In this document: piece by piece, positions 36,800-46,146 of the stretch
Layout of the letters: every line of letters starts with the position of its first letter
Position numbering within the stretch: the first letter of the stretch is position 1
NCBI RefSeq assembly: GCF_007301515.1
Contig: NZ_CP041666.1
Location: 2,666,001-2,730,000, forward strand
From: Radiobacillus deserti
Lineage (GTDB): Bacteria; Bacillota; Bacilli; Bacillales; Amphibacillaceae
Length of the DNA stretch: 64,000 bases
Direction: 5' to 3'
Notes under the pieces: model-generated
Told to the model about the DNA's origin: nothing
Seen by the model: only the letters and a program-made list of their open reading frames with translations
Databases searched by the model: none
Position numbers and translations under genes: made by a program

Positions 36800-37693
36800 T
36801 TAAACTTTTAAGAATTTACGAACACTCATGACACTTCCCCAAACTCCAATTCCTGCTCCAATCACAAGAATAATCAGAGATAACTGCCATGCAAATGGGT
36901 TAAATGGTAATAGCTCCACAAAATCAAAGCTAATTAAGCTACTAACATTTGCTTCTAAGTAGTAATAGCCACCTAGAATAAGTGCTATAGGGATAATACT
37001 TCCTAAAACACCTAACAATAATCCTTCTATAAAAAATGGCCAGCGGATGAAAGCGTTGGTTGCACCAACAAGCTTCATAATTCCAATCTCTTTACTTCTA
37101 GCCATAATTGTAATCTTAATTGTGTTAGAAATAAGAAATATGGCCGTAAATACTAAACCAATGATTAACGCTAATCCGACATTTCGTGCATAATCATTAA
37201 AAGTAAATAGTTTCTCTACAACGGTCTTTCCATAATTCACTTCCTGCACATTATCAAAAGCTTTTATTTCATCTGCTACACGAGATGTATCAGATGGATC
37301 TGTTGTTTTTACTATATACGCGTGATTAAGTGGGTTATCCTGTTCGAATAACTCCCACGCTTTTCCTTGTTCCCCCATGCTATCGATTAAAGAGTTTAAC
37401 TCTTCTTCTTTAGAGGAAAATTCAACAGTAGAGACTTCTGGAATTTTTTTAATTTTTTCACCAATCGAATCAATTTGACTTTGATTTGCTGTTAAATCGA
37501 TTAACACCTTAATCTCGACATCTTCTTCGATGTTACCCGCGATTTGGTTTAGATTAAGCATAAGCATTAAAAAGGCGCCAACTAGAATCAACGTTGTCGT
37601 AACAGCAGCAATAGATGCAAATGTCATCCAACCGTTACGCAAGATGTTTTTGGCCCCTTCTCTTAGATGCCTTTTCACTGTATTAAAGGTCAT
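36800..37693 (-). CDS. ftsX: Cell division ABC transporter permease FtsX
   Basis: 297 residues from the ATG at 37693, nine bases after GGGGTG; an in-frame ATG two codons earlier is too close to it. Four membrane segments (about residues 20-43, 170-190, 220-245, 265-285) with a large extracellular loop between the first two. FtsX transmits FtsE ATP cycling to an external wall hydrolase, probably the gene that follows. It overlaps ftsE by 11 bases. Confidence 0.93.
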   Translation of the reverse strand: MTFNTVKRHLREGAKNILRNGWMTFASIAAVTTTLILVGAFLMLMLNLNQIAGNIEEDVEIKVLIDLTANQSQIDSIGEKIKKIPEVSTVEFSSKEEELNSLIDSMGEQGKAWELFEQDNPLNHAYIVKTTDPSDTSRVADEIKAFDNVQEVNYGKTVVEKLFTFNDYARNVGLALIIGLVFTAIFLISNTIKITIMARSKEIGIMKLVGATNAFIRWPFFIEGLLLGVLGSIIPIALILGGYYYLEANVSSLISFDFVELLPFNPFAWQLSLIILVIGAGIGVWGSVMSVRKFLKV

Positions 37694-38369
37694 AGCCATA
37701 TTCACCCCGACTTTCGTCACGTACGATCCGTCCGCCTTCAATAGCAATGACACGTTTTTTGATCGTATTTACGATATCCTTGCTGTGTGTGGCCATGATA
37801 ATGGTTGTACCACTTGCATTAATTTCTTCAAGAATATTCATGATTTCCCAAGATGTCTCTGGATCTAAGTTACCAGTTGGCTCGTCCGCAATTAACAAGC
37901 TTGGCTTGTTTACAATCGCACGAGCAATCGATACACGTTGTTGCTCTCCTCCAGACAGTTCATCTGGTATAAAACGAGCTTTATTCTTAAGTCCTACTAA
38001 ATCTAGAACCTCCATTACACGTCTGCGAATCGCTTTAGGATTTTCTTCAATTACTTCAAGGGCAAAAGCAACATTCTCATAAACAGAAAGTCTAGGGAGT
38101 AATTTAAAGTCTTGGAAGACTACTCCTATATTTCTTCGTAGGTAAGGAACGTCCTTCCATTTCATATTGTGTAGCGTTTGCTTATGAATTCGAATATACC
38201 CCTTAGAAGGCTTTACTTCTCGATAAATCATTTTTATAAAGGTGGATTTGCCAGCCCCACTTGGGCCTACTACATATACAAACTCACCCTCATCAATCTG
38301 AACGTCTATACCGCTTAAGGCTTGTACACCGTTTGGGTAGGTCTTTTGTACTCCCTGCATATCAATCAT
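37683..38369 (-). CDS. ftsE: Cell division ATP-binding protein FtsE
   Basis: 228 residues. ABC ATPase: Walker A GPSGAGKST (35-43), Q-loop VVFQDFKLL, signature LSGGEQQRVSIARA, Walker B LLIADEPTGNLD and H-loop THSKD. Drives FtsX to control wall hydrolysis during growth and, in Bacillus, sporulation entry. First gene of ftsE-ftsX-M23 hydrolase. Confidence 0.96.
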   Translation of the reverse strand: MIDMQGVQKTYPNGVQALSGIDVQIDEGEFVYVVGPSGAGKSTFIKMIYREVKPSKGYIRIHKQTLHNMKWKDVPYLRRNIGVVFQDFKLLPRLSVYENVAFALEVIEENPKAIRRRVMEVLDLVGLKNKARFIPDELSGGEQQRVSIARAIVNKPSLLIADEPTGNLDPETSWEIMNILEEINASGTTIIMATHSKDIVNTIKKRVIAIEGGRIVRDESRGEYGYDL

Positions 38370-38648
38370 ATAATAATCACCTTTACCTCATTTATGTTAT
38401 CTTCCAAGTTGCACCAACTTCTAAGCTTGTAATCTAGTAAAAATCATGTCGAACCGTAAGTCCCTACTATTATAACATCTATAACATACTTTTTTAGACA
38501 AAAAATATTACATTTATGTTTCAAAGGACCTATAAATTTGGGGTATTGTACACTATTTTGATAGATTAAGAAAATAATACTCTGTCATTCGACAATTATC
38601 GACGCACACAAAGAATATTATAACGAACAGGAAATAAACCATACAAGG
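38370..38648. other. Intergenic region upstream of ftsE
   Basis: About 280 bases with no ORF. It must hold the ftsE promoter, but I cannot choose a clear -35/-10 pair. The adjoining structured element is listed separately. Confidence 0.5.
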
Positions 38649-38785
38649 GACAAAAGGTGGAAAAAACAAACACGAGGATTGACTAAAATGCTAGAGCTTT
38701 CGGTAAATAGGTGTCGATTTACCCGCTTCAAGGTCGTGTATTGTAATTTACTACATAGTTCCCAATCCTCGATAATTCTTTTGTC
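38649..38785. ncRNA. Candidate structured element (nested inverted repeats)
   Basis: Three nested or internal stems are exact: GACAAAAG/CTTTTGTC (38649-38656, 38778-38785), CGAGGATTG/CAATCCTCG (38673-38681, 38763-38771), and GGTAAAT/ATTTACC (38702-38708, 38717-38723) with an 8-base loop. No poly-T follows on either strand, so it is not a simple terminator, and no ORF lies in it. It could be a leader RNA or small RNA, or a MITE-like remnant. I do not recognise the family. Confidence 0.4.
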
Positions 38786-38815
38786 GGTTCCTTATACAAT
38801 TAAGGCAATAGCACT

Positions 38816-38856
38816 AAAAAACACCTGACTTTAGAAAAAGAAAATCAGGTGTTTTT
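38816..38856 (-). terminator. Terminator after the YitT-family gene
   Basis: AACACCTGA and TCAGGTGTT arms around an A/T-rich loop, followed by six Ts on the minus strand. Confidence 0.85.
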
Positions 38857-38859
38857 CTA

Positions 38860-39726
38860 TTAGTTTGTTTTAAATCCTTCTCCTAATACTTCTGTTGCAT
38901 TCATTACGACCACGAAGGCATCACTATCGATTGCCCGTACGAGCTTCGTAACTTTTGAAAACTCTCCACGTGCAACTACACACATCATAACTTGTCTCTC
39001 TTCATTCGTATATCCACCAGTTCCCTGTAAAACTGTGACACCGCGATCCACATCCTGCAGTAACGCTTTGCGAACTTCCTGCACTTCCTTGGTGATAATC
39101 AAGACATTTTTGGATGTATTCATTCCAACCTGAACAAAATCAATGGTCTTACTCGTAACAAACAGACCAATCAGTGCGTACAAACCTTGTTCAATCGAGA
39201 AAACAAAAGCTGCCGTCGTTACAATCATTCCATCAAATATGGCAACACAGATTGAAAGAGGTAGGGGAATAAATTTGTGGAAGATTTGAGCGGCTAAATC
39301 AATCCCTCCAGTAGAAGCTCGGCCACGAAACACAATGCCAAGACCTAGTCCTACCCCCATTCCACCAAAAATGGCTCCAAGTAAGGGCTCCGATGCTACG
39401 GAAGGAAAGTCCTTCGTTAGAAAAACAAAAAATGGCAATATAACCGTTCCAACCAATGTTTTAGCACCAAAGCTCATCCCTAAAAGAAATATCCCTGCAA
39501 TAAACAGCGGAATATTTAACGCCCATTGTACAACAGAGGGCTCCCAACCGAAAACTGCTTTCGTAATCGTACTTATTCCTGCCACTCCGCCAGAAGCAAC
39601 CTCATGCGGTAGTAAAAAAACATTAAAGGCAACCGCTACAAAAAAAGAACCTAGTATAACTAAACTATATTCTATAGCATGAACCAACATCGGCGGCATT
39701 GGTTCTCTTCGATATTTCGCAATCAC
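38860..39726 (-). CDS. YitT-family membrane protein (YvjA-like)
   Basis: 288 residues from a GTG at 39726 with GGGGTG upstream; an ATG five codons earlier has no ribosome site, so the start is uncertain. Five to six membrane segments (residues 15-180) precede a cytoplasmic DUF2179 domain (LQDVDRGVTVLQGTGGYTNEERQVMMCVV by pattern). Conserved GGVAGIS and GRASTGGIDL motifs support the YitT family. Function not established. B. subtilis yvjA lies in the same neighbourhood. Confidence 0.88.
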   Translation of the reverse strand: MIAKYRREPMPPMLVHAIEYSLVILGSFFVAVAFNVFLLPHEVASGGVAGISTITKAVFGWEPSVVQWALNIPLFIAGIFLLGMSFGAKTLVGTVILPFFVFLTKDFPSVASEPLLGAIFGGMGVGLGLGIVFRGRASTGGIDLAAQIFHKFIPLPLSICVAIFDGMIVTTAAFVFSIEQGLYALIGLFVTSKTIDFVQVGMNTSKNVLIITKEVQEVRKALLQDVDRGVTVLQGTGGYTNEERQVMMCVVARGEFSKVTKLVRAIDSDAFVVVMNATEVLGEGFKTN

Positions 39727-39843
39727 GTTCCTACACCCCATTTTGTCGAACTTGTCCTAAACCGTAAGGAGTATAACATGATAAACGAACGAAAGTAAAC
39801 ATGTTCAATTACAGTATTGTTGCAGTGTAGTAAAGGGATGGAA

Positions 39844-39874
39844 CAAAAAAAGAACTAGTTTTGCTAACTAGCTC
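39844..39874 (-). terminator. galU terminator
   Basis: GAACTAGTT (39852-39860) pairs with AACTAGCTC (39866-39874); seven Ts follow on the minus strand. The stem includes the galU stop codon. Confidence 0.85.
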
Positions 39875-40746
39875 TTCAACTTATGATTTTCCATGATCTG
39901 ATTCAGCATATTCATAATATCTTTTTGCATATCTTCTCTAGCCAAAGCCATTTCTAACGTGGTTTGAATAAATCCTAGTTTATCTCCTACGTCATACCTT
40001 TTCCCTTCAAATTCATATCCGTAAATAGGCTGAATTTTGGATAGTTTTTCGAGCGCATCGGTTAATTGAATCTCTCCCCCTGTGCCTATCTCCTGTTGCT
40101 CTAAGATTGGCAATATCTCTGGTGTCAAGATATACCTCCCCATAATCGCAAGCCGTGAAGGCGCAGTGCCCTCTAAAGGTTTCTCAACCAAGTGTTTTAT
40201 TTTGTACGTTCTATTGGTTTGAGACTCAGGAGCAATGATGCCATACCGCTTCGTTTCCTCATCAGAGACTTCTTTAATACCTATAATACTGGATTCATTG
40301 GTTTCATACTCATCTATTAGCTGTTTTAGACAAGGTGTCTCAGCTTGAACAATATCATCCCCAAGTAAAACTGCAAATGGTTCATCACCGATAAATTTGC
40401 GAGCACACCATATTGCATGTCCCAGCCCTTTCGGTTCCTTTTGTCGAATATAGTGAATATCTACTTTTGCAGTTTGTGTAATTTGTTCTAACAGATCGAG
40501 TTTCCCTTTTTTATATAAATTATCCTCTAACTCAAAAGCGTGATCGAAATGATCTTCAATCGCACGTTTCCCTTTACCCGTTACAATAATAAGATCTTCA
40601 ATTCCAGACTCTATGGCTTCTTCTACGATGTATTGGATGGTCGGTTTATCAATAACAGGTAACATCTCTTTCGGCATCGCTTTCGTCGCCGGCAAAAATC
40701 TAGTTCCTAACCCAGCTGCTGGAATAATCGCTTTACGGATTTTCAT
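39868..40746 (-). CDS. galU: UTP-glucose-1-phosphate uridylyltransferase
   Basis: 292 residues. Makes UDP-glucose for teichoic acid, glycolipid and exopolysaccharide synthesis. The nucleotidyltransferase motif IIPAAGLGTRFLPATKAMPKEMLP, YIVEEAIESGIEDLIIVTG, and the catalytic FAVLLGDDIV are present, as is VEKP. A cytosolic enzyme. It is a candidate source of sugar nucleotide for the glycosyltransferase block 10 kb away, though paralogues may exist. Repeat copy 2 lies upstream. Confidence 0.95.
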   Translation of the reverse strand: MKIRKAIIPAAGLGTRFLPATKAMPKEMLPVIDKPTIQYIVEEAIESGIEDLIIVTGKGKRAIEDHFDHAFELEDNLYKKGKLDLLEQITQTAKVDIHYIRQKEPKGLGHAIWCARKFIGDEPFAVLLGDDIVQAETPCLKQLIDEYETNESSIIGIKEVSDEETKRYGIIAPESQTNRTYKIKHLVEKPLEGTAPSRLAIMGRYILTPEILPILEQQEIGTGGEIQLTDALEKLSKIQPIYGYEFEGKRYDVGDKLGFIQTTLEMALAREDMQKDIMNMLNQIMENHKLKS

Positions 40747-40813
40747 CTATTCCCCACCTTCCCAATTCTATTTTTTTATATGTATGTGACTCGTTCTTCT
40801 TATATGTAAAAGA

Positions 40814-41046
40814 GGCTGAGACAAAAGTATAGTAAGCAATGCAAAAACGAACAATTATCATTAGTGGCTATACCCCGCTCCGGAAATATTCTACGCTTTC
40901 CGCGGGCGGCTGGTGAGCCTCCTCGTGCTGACGCACGGTGGGGTCTCACCTCTGCCTTTCCTCCCGCTGGAGTCTACGTATATTTCCGGAGCTAGTATAG
41001 GCTGTTGTTCGGCTTTTCAGCTTATCCTTTAAGTTATGTCCCAGAC
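40814..41046 (-). repeat. Palindromic intergenic repeat, copy 2
   Basis: Same 233-base element as copies 1 and 3, with a few base changes (left end GGCTGAGACA). It starts 6 bases after the prfB stop on the minus strand and fills most of the 306-base gap to galU. The inner stem arms are conserved (GCCGCCCGCG-type loop region varies). Confidence 0.9.
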
Positions 41047-41052
41047 CCCTTG

Positions 41053-42154
41053 TTAATTCATAGTGGAGCGCAGATACGCATCGATAAACGGGTCAATATC
41101 GCCATCCATTACTGCTTGTGTATTACCAATTTCATGATTCGTTCGATGATCCTTTACCATGGAATATGGATGGAATACATAAGATCGGATTTGACTTCCC
41201 CAGCCGATTTCTTTTTGCTCCCCGCGAATTTCATTGAGTTCTTGCTGCTGCTTTTCAATTTCTAATTGATAAAGCTTTGCTTTCAGCATTTTCATTGCTT
41301 GTTCTCTGTTTTTAATTTGCGAACGTTCTGACTGACACGTTACTACTGTATTCGTCGGAAGGTGTGTAATCCGCACTGCAGAGTCGGTTGTATTTACGTG
41401 CTGTCCACCAGCTCCACTAGAGCGATAGGTATCAATTTTTAAGTCTTCTGTTTTTACGTCAATATCGATGTCGTCATCCAGCTCTGGCATTACTTCACAG
41501 GATACAAAGGATGTGTGTCGACGTCCAGATGAATCAAACGGAGAGATTCTTACAAGACGATGTACACCTTTTTCTGCTTTCAAATAACCATACGCATTAT
41601 GCCCTTTAATAAGAAGTGTAACACTCTTCACTCCAGCTTCTTCTCCCGGAAGGTAATCTAATGTTTCTACTTTAAACTGCTTAGATTCTGCCCATCTTGT
41701 GTACATGCGAAGAAGCATACTCGCCCAGTCTTGTGACTCTGTTCCACCAGCACCAGGATGCAGTTCTAAAATTGCATTATTCTTATCATAGGGTTCACTT
41801 AATAAAATCATTAATTCAAAGTCATTTAAGGCCTTCGTTAAGGTTTGAACTTCTTCTTCTAGCTCGAGACGAAGATCTTCATCTGCTTCTTCTTTTACAA
41901 GCTCATACGAAACATCTAAATTTTCATGCGTTTCTACGTGCTCGTCAAAGCTATTTACTAGTTCTTTTAAACCATTCACTTCATTAATAACTTTTTGTGC
42001 TGCTTGCTGGTCATCCCAAAAGCTTGGGTCTGCCATTGCCTCTTCTAGTTCTGCAATACGGGTTCTCTTTTGTTCTAAGTCAAAGAGACCCCCTAAAGTC
42101 CGCTAATCGCTTAGCCATTTTGTCTAATTCTTGCTTTATTTCTACTAATTCCAT
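41053..42154 (-). CDS. prfB: Peptide chain release factor 2 (programmed +1 frameshift)
   Basis: The first 24 codons run from ATG 42154 to CTT at 42083, then in-frame UGA at 42082. The site AGGGGG-TCT-CTT-TGA-C is the classic RF2 recoding signal: an internal Shine-Dalgarno, slippery CTT and poorly terminating UGA-C. After a +1 shift reading resumes at 42081 and gives a 366-residue protein. Stop-recognition SPF (RISPFDSSGRRH) and catalytic GGQ (GAGGQHVN) are present. RF2 reads UGA and UAA, and low RF2 allows the shift, so the gene controls itself. It is not a broken gene. Confidence 0.97.
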
Positions 42155-42203
42155 TATTTCACCTCATAAAGTAATGACATCTGTTTAATTCTGCAAGGAA
42201 AGA

Positions 42204-42435
42204 GACTGGGACAAAAGTATAGGAAGCAATGAAAAACGAACAATTATAATTTGCGCCTATACCCCGATCCGGAAATATACTACGCTTTCCGCGGGCGGCT
42301 GGTGAGCCTCCTCGTGCTGACGCACGGTGGGGTCTCACCGATGCCTTTTTTCCCGCTGGAGTCTACGTATATTTCCGGAGCTAGTATAGGCTGTTGTTCG
42401 GCTTTTCGGCTTATCCTTTTCGTTATGTCCCAGCC
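42204..42435 (-). repeat. Palindromic intergenic repeat, copy 3
   Basis: Third copy of the element, 15 bases after the secA stop. Arms TCCGGAAATATAC (42268-42280) and GTATATTTCCGGA (42367-42379), and GCCTATAC (42255-42262) with GTATAGGC (42384-42391), are exact. Between prfB and secA it is the main content of a 296-base gap. Confidence 0.9.
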
Positions 42436-42450
42436 TCCGTTACATACTTC

Positions 42451-44961
42451 TTATGCTTTTCCGTGACATTGTTTGTACTTTTTGCCGCTACCACACGGGC
42501 ATGGATCATTACGTCCTACATCTTCTGTTTTTACGAAAGGACGCTTTACTTTTTTCTTTTCTTGGTCCCCTGAAACAGCTTGTGTATCCTTCACTACTTG
42601 TTCGCGTTGAAGGTTCTCACGAATTTGTGCTTTCATCACGTAACGAGAAACCTCTTCTTCAATGGAAGCGATCATTTCTTCAAACATGGTGTAGCCTTCC
42701 AATTGATATTCACGCAATGGATCGTTTTGTCCGTATGCTCTTAAATGAATCCCTTGACGAAGCTGATCCATTTGGTCGATATGATCCATCCATTTCGTGT
42801 CCACAGTACGAAGAAGAATTACTTTTTCAAACTCACGCATTTGTTCTTCGGTCAATTCTTCTTCTTTTTGATCGTATTTCTCAGTTACTTTATTGTAAAT
42901 AAGCTCTATCATTTCTTCCGGATCTTTTCCTTGTAAGTCCTCCACTTTAATATCTCCAGCATCTAACAAATTCGCTTGAAGATATTCGACAATGCTCACA
43001 ATATCCCAATCGTCGTCATCGTCATCTTGTGTATGAAGAGATACTACACGCTCAATTGTAGTTTTAAGCATTTGCTCAATAATTTCCCGAAGATTATCGG
43101 AATCAATAACGTCAAAGCGTTGCTTGTAGATGATTTCACGTTGTTGGCGTAATACATCATCATACGAAAGAATCGTTTTACGTGCATCAAAGTTATTTCC
43201 TTCCACACGTTTTTGTGCTGATTCTACCGCACGGGATACCATCTTACTTTCAATGGGTTGACTATCATCCATCCCAAGACGATCCATCATGTTTTTCATG
43301 TTATCTGATCCAAAACGGCGCATTAACTCGTCTTCCATGGACAGGTAGAATTGGGTTTCCCCTGGATCTCCTTGACGACCAGAACGACCACGGAGCTGGT
43401 TGTCAATACGACGAGATTCATGGCGTTCTGTTCCGATAACAGCTAGACCACCAAGCTCCTTTACACCTTCACCTAGTTTAATATCGGTACCACGACCAGC
43501 CATATTCGTTGCAATGGTTACCGCACCTGGTTGCCCAGCATTCTCAATGATTTCCGCTTCACGGTAGTGGTTTTTCGCATTCAAAACATTGTGCTTAATC
43601 CCTGCTTTTTTCAAATACTTCGCAATTAACTCAGACGTCTCAACCGCCACTGTACCAACGAGGACAGGTTGTCCTTTTTGATTACGCTCTTTAATATCTT
43701 CGACAACAGCACGGAACTTTCCATCCATCGATTTAAAAATCAAATCTGGACGGTCATTCCGAATAATCGGCTTGTTCGTAGGGATGACGACAACATCCAT
43801 GTTATAGATGTTTCTGAATTCCTCCTCCTCCGTCTTGGCCGTACCGGTCATCCCGGCAAGCTTTTCATACATACGGAAGAAGTTTTGGAATGTTATAGAC
43901 GCTAACGTCATGCTTTCATTTTGAATCTGCAAGCCTTCCTTCGCTTCAATTGCTTGGTGAAGTCCATCACTGTAGCGACGACCTTTCATCAAACGTCCGG
44001 TAAACTGATCGACAATGACAACTTCTCCGTCTTCGACTACGTAATCCGTATCACGATGCATAGCAACGTGCGCTTTTAACCCTTGATTAATATGGTGGGT
44101 TAACGTAACATGCTTCAAGTCGAATAAGTTTTCAATACCAAAAGCACGCTCCGCTTTATTAATGCCTTCTTCCGTAAGCTGAACGCCTTTTGTTTTTTCA
44201 TCATATGTGTAGTCTTCTTCATTTTTTAACGTACGTACAAAAGCATTTGCTTGTTGATACAAAGCTGCAGACTTTTGTGCCGTACCAGAAATAATTAATG
44301 GTGTTCTCGCTTCATCGATTAAGATGGAGTCCACCTCATCAATAATTGCGAAGTGCAATGGGCGCTGAACCATTTGTTCTTTGTAAAGCACCATATTGTC
44401 ACGCAAATAGTCAAAGCCATATTCATTATTTGTACCATACGTAATATCAGCTGCGTAGGACTCGCGTTTTTGCTCTTTATTCATGCCGTTACTATTGAAT
44501 CCTACTGTTAAGCCTAAGAATTCATACAGCTGTCCCATTTCTCTTGCATCACGTTCTGCCAAATATTCGTTTACTGTAACGATGTGTACTCCTTTGCCAG
44601 TTAATGCATTTAAATAGGCTGGCATAGTAGAAGCAAGGGTTTTCCCCTCCCCTGTCTTCATTTCTGAAATATTTCCTTCATGTAGAGCAATCGCCCCAAG
44701 AATCTGTACTTGATAAGGACGCATATTCAAGACACGCTTAGAACCTTCACGAACGACAGCATAAGCCTCTACTAACAGGTCATCCAAGCTTTCCCCATTT
44801 TGGTACCTTTGCTTAAACTCTTCTGTTTTGGCTCGCAACTCATCATCCGTTAGCTTTTCAAACTGTGGTTCTAGTGCTTCTATTTCATCTACTTGCTTCT
44901 GCATGTTATGGAGCTGACGTTGGTTGCCATCCCCAAACACTTTTTTTAGTAGTCCACGCAT
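42451..44961 (-). CDS. secA: Preprotein translocase ATPase SecA
   Basis: 836 residues. The motor that pushes precursors through SecYEG. Walker A MKTGEGKT (101-108), DEVDSILIDEARTP, GRQGDPGE and the C-terminal zinc motif DPCPCGSGKKYKQCHG are present. The start follows GAGGAGC. A good SigA promoter lies 60-90 bases upstream. prfB follows downstream behind repeat 3, the conserved secA-prfB order. Confidence 0.98.
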   Translation of the reverse strand: MRGLLKKVFGDGNQRQLHNMQKQVDEIEALEPQFEKLTDDELRAKTEEFKQRYQNGESLDDLLVEAYAVVREGSKRVLNMRPYQVQILGAIALHEGNISEMKTGEGKTLASTMPAYLNALTGKGVHIVTVNEYLAERDAREMGQLYEFLGLTVGFNSNGMNKEQKRESYAADITYGTNNEYGFDYLRDNMVLYKEQMVQRPLHFAIIDEVDSILIDEARTPLIISGTAQKSAALYQQANAFVRTLKNEEDYTYDEKTKGVQLTEEGINKAERAFGIENLFDLKHVTLTHHINQGLKAHVAMHRDTDYVVEDGEVVIVDQFTGRLMKGRRYSDGLHQAIEAKEGLQIQNESMTLASITFQNFFRMYEKLAGMTGTAKTEEEEFRNIYNMDVVVIPTNKPIIRNDRPDLIFKSMDGKFRAVVEDIKERNQKGQPVLVGTVAVETSELIAKYLKKAGIKHNVLNAKNHYREAEIIENAGQPGAVTIATNMAGRGTDIKLGEGVKELGGLAVIGTERHESRRIDNQLRGRSGRQGDPGETQFYLSMEDELMRRFGSDNMKNMMDRLGMDDSQPIESKMVSRAVESAQKRVEGNNFDARKTILSYDDVLRQQREIIYKQRFDVIDSDNLREIIEQMLKTTIERVVSLHTQDDDDDDWDIVSIVEYLQANLLDAGDIKVEDLQGKDPEEMIELIYNKVTEKYDQKEEELTEEQMREFEKVILLRTVDTKWMDHIDQMDQLRQGIHLRAYGQNDPLREYQLEGYTMFEEMIASIEEEVSRYVMKAQIRENLQREQVVKDTQAVSGDQEKKKVKRPFVKTEDVGRNDPCPCGSGKKYKQCHGKA

Positions 44962-45021
44962 ATGAACGCTCCTCTATTATAAATAAATATATATATAAAT
45001 TATTTAATGAAATCACATTTA

Positions 45022-45050
45022 ATCATAACACTAGGTACATTTAATGACAA
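45022..45050 (-). promoter_or_regulatory. SigA promoter of secA
   Basis: On the minus strand TTGTCA (45050-45045), 17 bases, TATGAT (45027-45022). About 60 bases from the start codon. The rest of the 300-base gap to 45261 shows no other clear feature. Confidence 0.8.
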
Positions 45051-45261
45051 GAAACACAGGAGCAGCCTAGTGTTAAGAAAATCTAACAAAATGGTGCAAA
45101 ATAAAAGAAAACATACCATCTCTCTCCTGAATCTTTGTTACCTATATATAAAATGACAAATTTAGCATAATTGGGGCTATCACTATTTAAAAGAGTAGAA
45201 TAGCAGGACAAAAAGCGCTATGGTATAACTGAATTACCTCATAAGGAAAGGGGGATGCTCC

Positions 45262-45435
45262 ATGAGAAGTTGCGAGTATTGTTCTTCTACCTCCCACCGA
45301 CTAACCCAACATGAACATGCCATCACCCAGCTACTACAAAAGATGGCCAAATTAAATCAAAGGCTATCCGAACTAGAACACCTCCAGCAACCAGCTCGCA
45401 GAACCGATTATTCCAAATCCCCTGTAATCCGCTAA
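45262..45435 (+). CDS. Small CxxC protein, 57 residues
   Basis: Begins MRSCEYCSST with AAGGAAAGGGGG upstream and ends SPVIR. One CxxC pair (Cys4, Cys7) could bind metal or be redox-active, and residues 20-42 look helical (ITQLLQKMAKLNQRLSELEHL). No family is recognised. It is the only plus-strand gene between secA and hpf. The strong ribosome site and matching terminator 70 bases on support a real gene, but it is short. Confidence 0.6.
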   Translation: MRSCEYCSSTSHRLTQHEHAITQLLQKMAKLNQRLSELEHLQQPARRTDYSKSPVIR

Positions 45436-45503
45436 CCGCTTGTTGCCTCGCTTTATTCCACTACTCTCCTCACCGTTAGGATGTAACCCTCTTACAACCC
45501 TAA

Positions 45504-45549
45504 CATATGGAAAAAGCTCTGACCGTTAGGCCAGAGCTTTTTCCATATG
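45504..45549. terminator. Bidirectional terminator between the small CxxC gene and hpf
   Basis: An 18-bp perfect stem (CATATGGAAAAAGCTCTG with its complement) and a 10-base loop. The arms contain A5/T5 runs, so it works for both convergent genes. Confidence 0.9.
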
Positions 45550-45552
45550 GAT

Positions 45553-46107
45553 TTAACTAGGTTCAATTAAGCCGTAACGGCCATCTCTTCTTTTATACAC
45601 CACATTAGTATCCCCTGTTGTAGCATCTTTAAAGACAAAGAATTCATGTCCTAACATGTCCATTTGCAATACCGCTTCTTCAGAATCCATCGGTTTTAAA
45701 TTGAATCGCTTCGTACGAACGATTTCAATATCATCGCTTTCATCTTCCTGAACGGCTACTTTAGCTTCCTTCTCCATTTGTGCAAATGCATACTTTGGAG
45801 CACCGTTTTGCCGGAATTTACGATTAACCTTCGTTTTATATTTTCGAATTTGTCGCTCTAACTTATCTAATACTAGATCTATTGCTGCATACAAATCAGT
45901 ATGGCGTTCCTCTGCACGAAGCAATAAGTTCGTCATTGGAATCGTAACCTCGATTTGTTGTTCATCATTATGAACATGGATATTGACATTTACATCAGAA
46001 GTAGGAGGAGTTTCAAAGTAACGTTCCAGCTTACCAATCTTCTTTTTCACGTATTCACGAATTGGAGCAGTAACCTCTACGTTTTCACCACGAATGTTGT
46101 ACTTCAT
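45553..46107 (-). CDS. hpf: Ribosome hibernation promoting factor (long form)
   Basis: 184 residues. The N-terminal domain (MKYNIRGENVEVTAPIREYVKKKIGKLERYF by pattern) binds the 30S decoding site, and the C-terminal domain (VLQMDMLGHEFFVFKDATTGDTNVVYKRRDGRYGLIEP by pattern) dimerises 70S to 100S. This long form is yvyD of B. subtilis. The start follows AAAGGAGG. Overlapping SigB and SigH-type promoters upstream would switch it on in stress and stationary phase. Confidence 0.96.
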   Translation of the reverse strand: MKYNIRGENVEVTAPIREYVKKKIGKLERYFETPPTSDVNVNIHVHNDEQQIEVTIPMTNLLLRAEERHTDLYAAIDLVLDKLERQIRKYKTKVNRKFRQNGAPKYAFAQMEKEAKVAVQEDESDDIEIVRTKRFNLKPMDSEEAVLQMDMLGHEFFVFKDATTGDTNVVYKRRDGRYGLIEPS

Positions 46108-46146
46108 TATAGTTGCCTCCTTTATGTCTTATGTATTTATTATTCT

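Noticed and set aside
38649..38785. A riboswitch or T-box
   Set aside because: No T-box sequence, specifier loop or known aptamer core could be matched, so I left it as an unnamed element.
42037..42154. prfB as a broken gene
   Set aside because: The AGGGGG-CTT-TGA-C signal is the known programmed frameshift of RF2, not a lesion.
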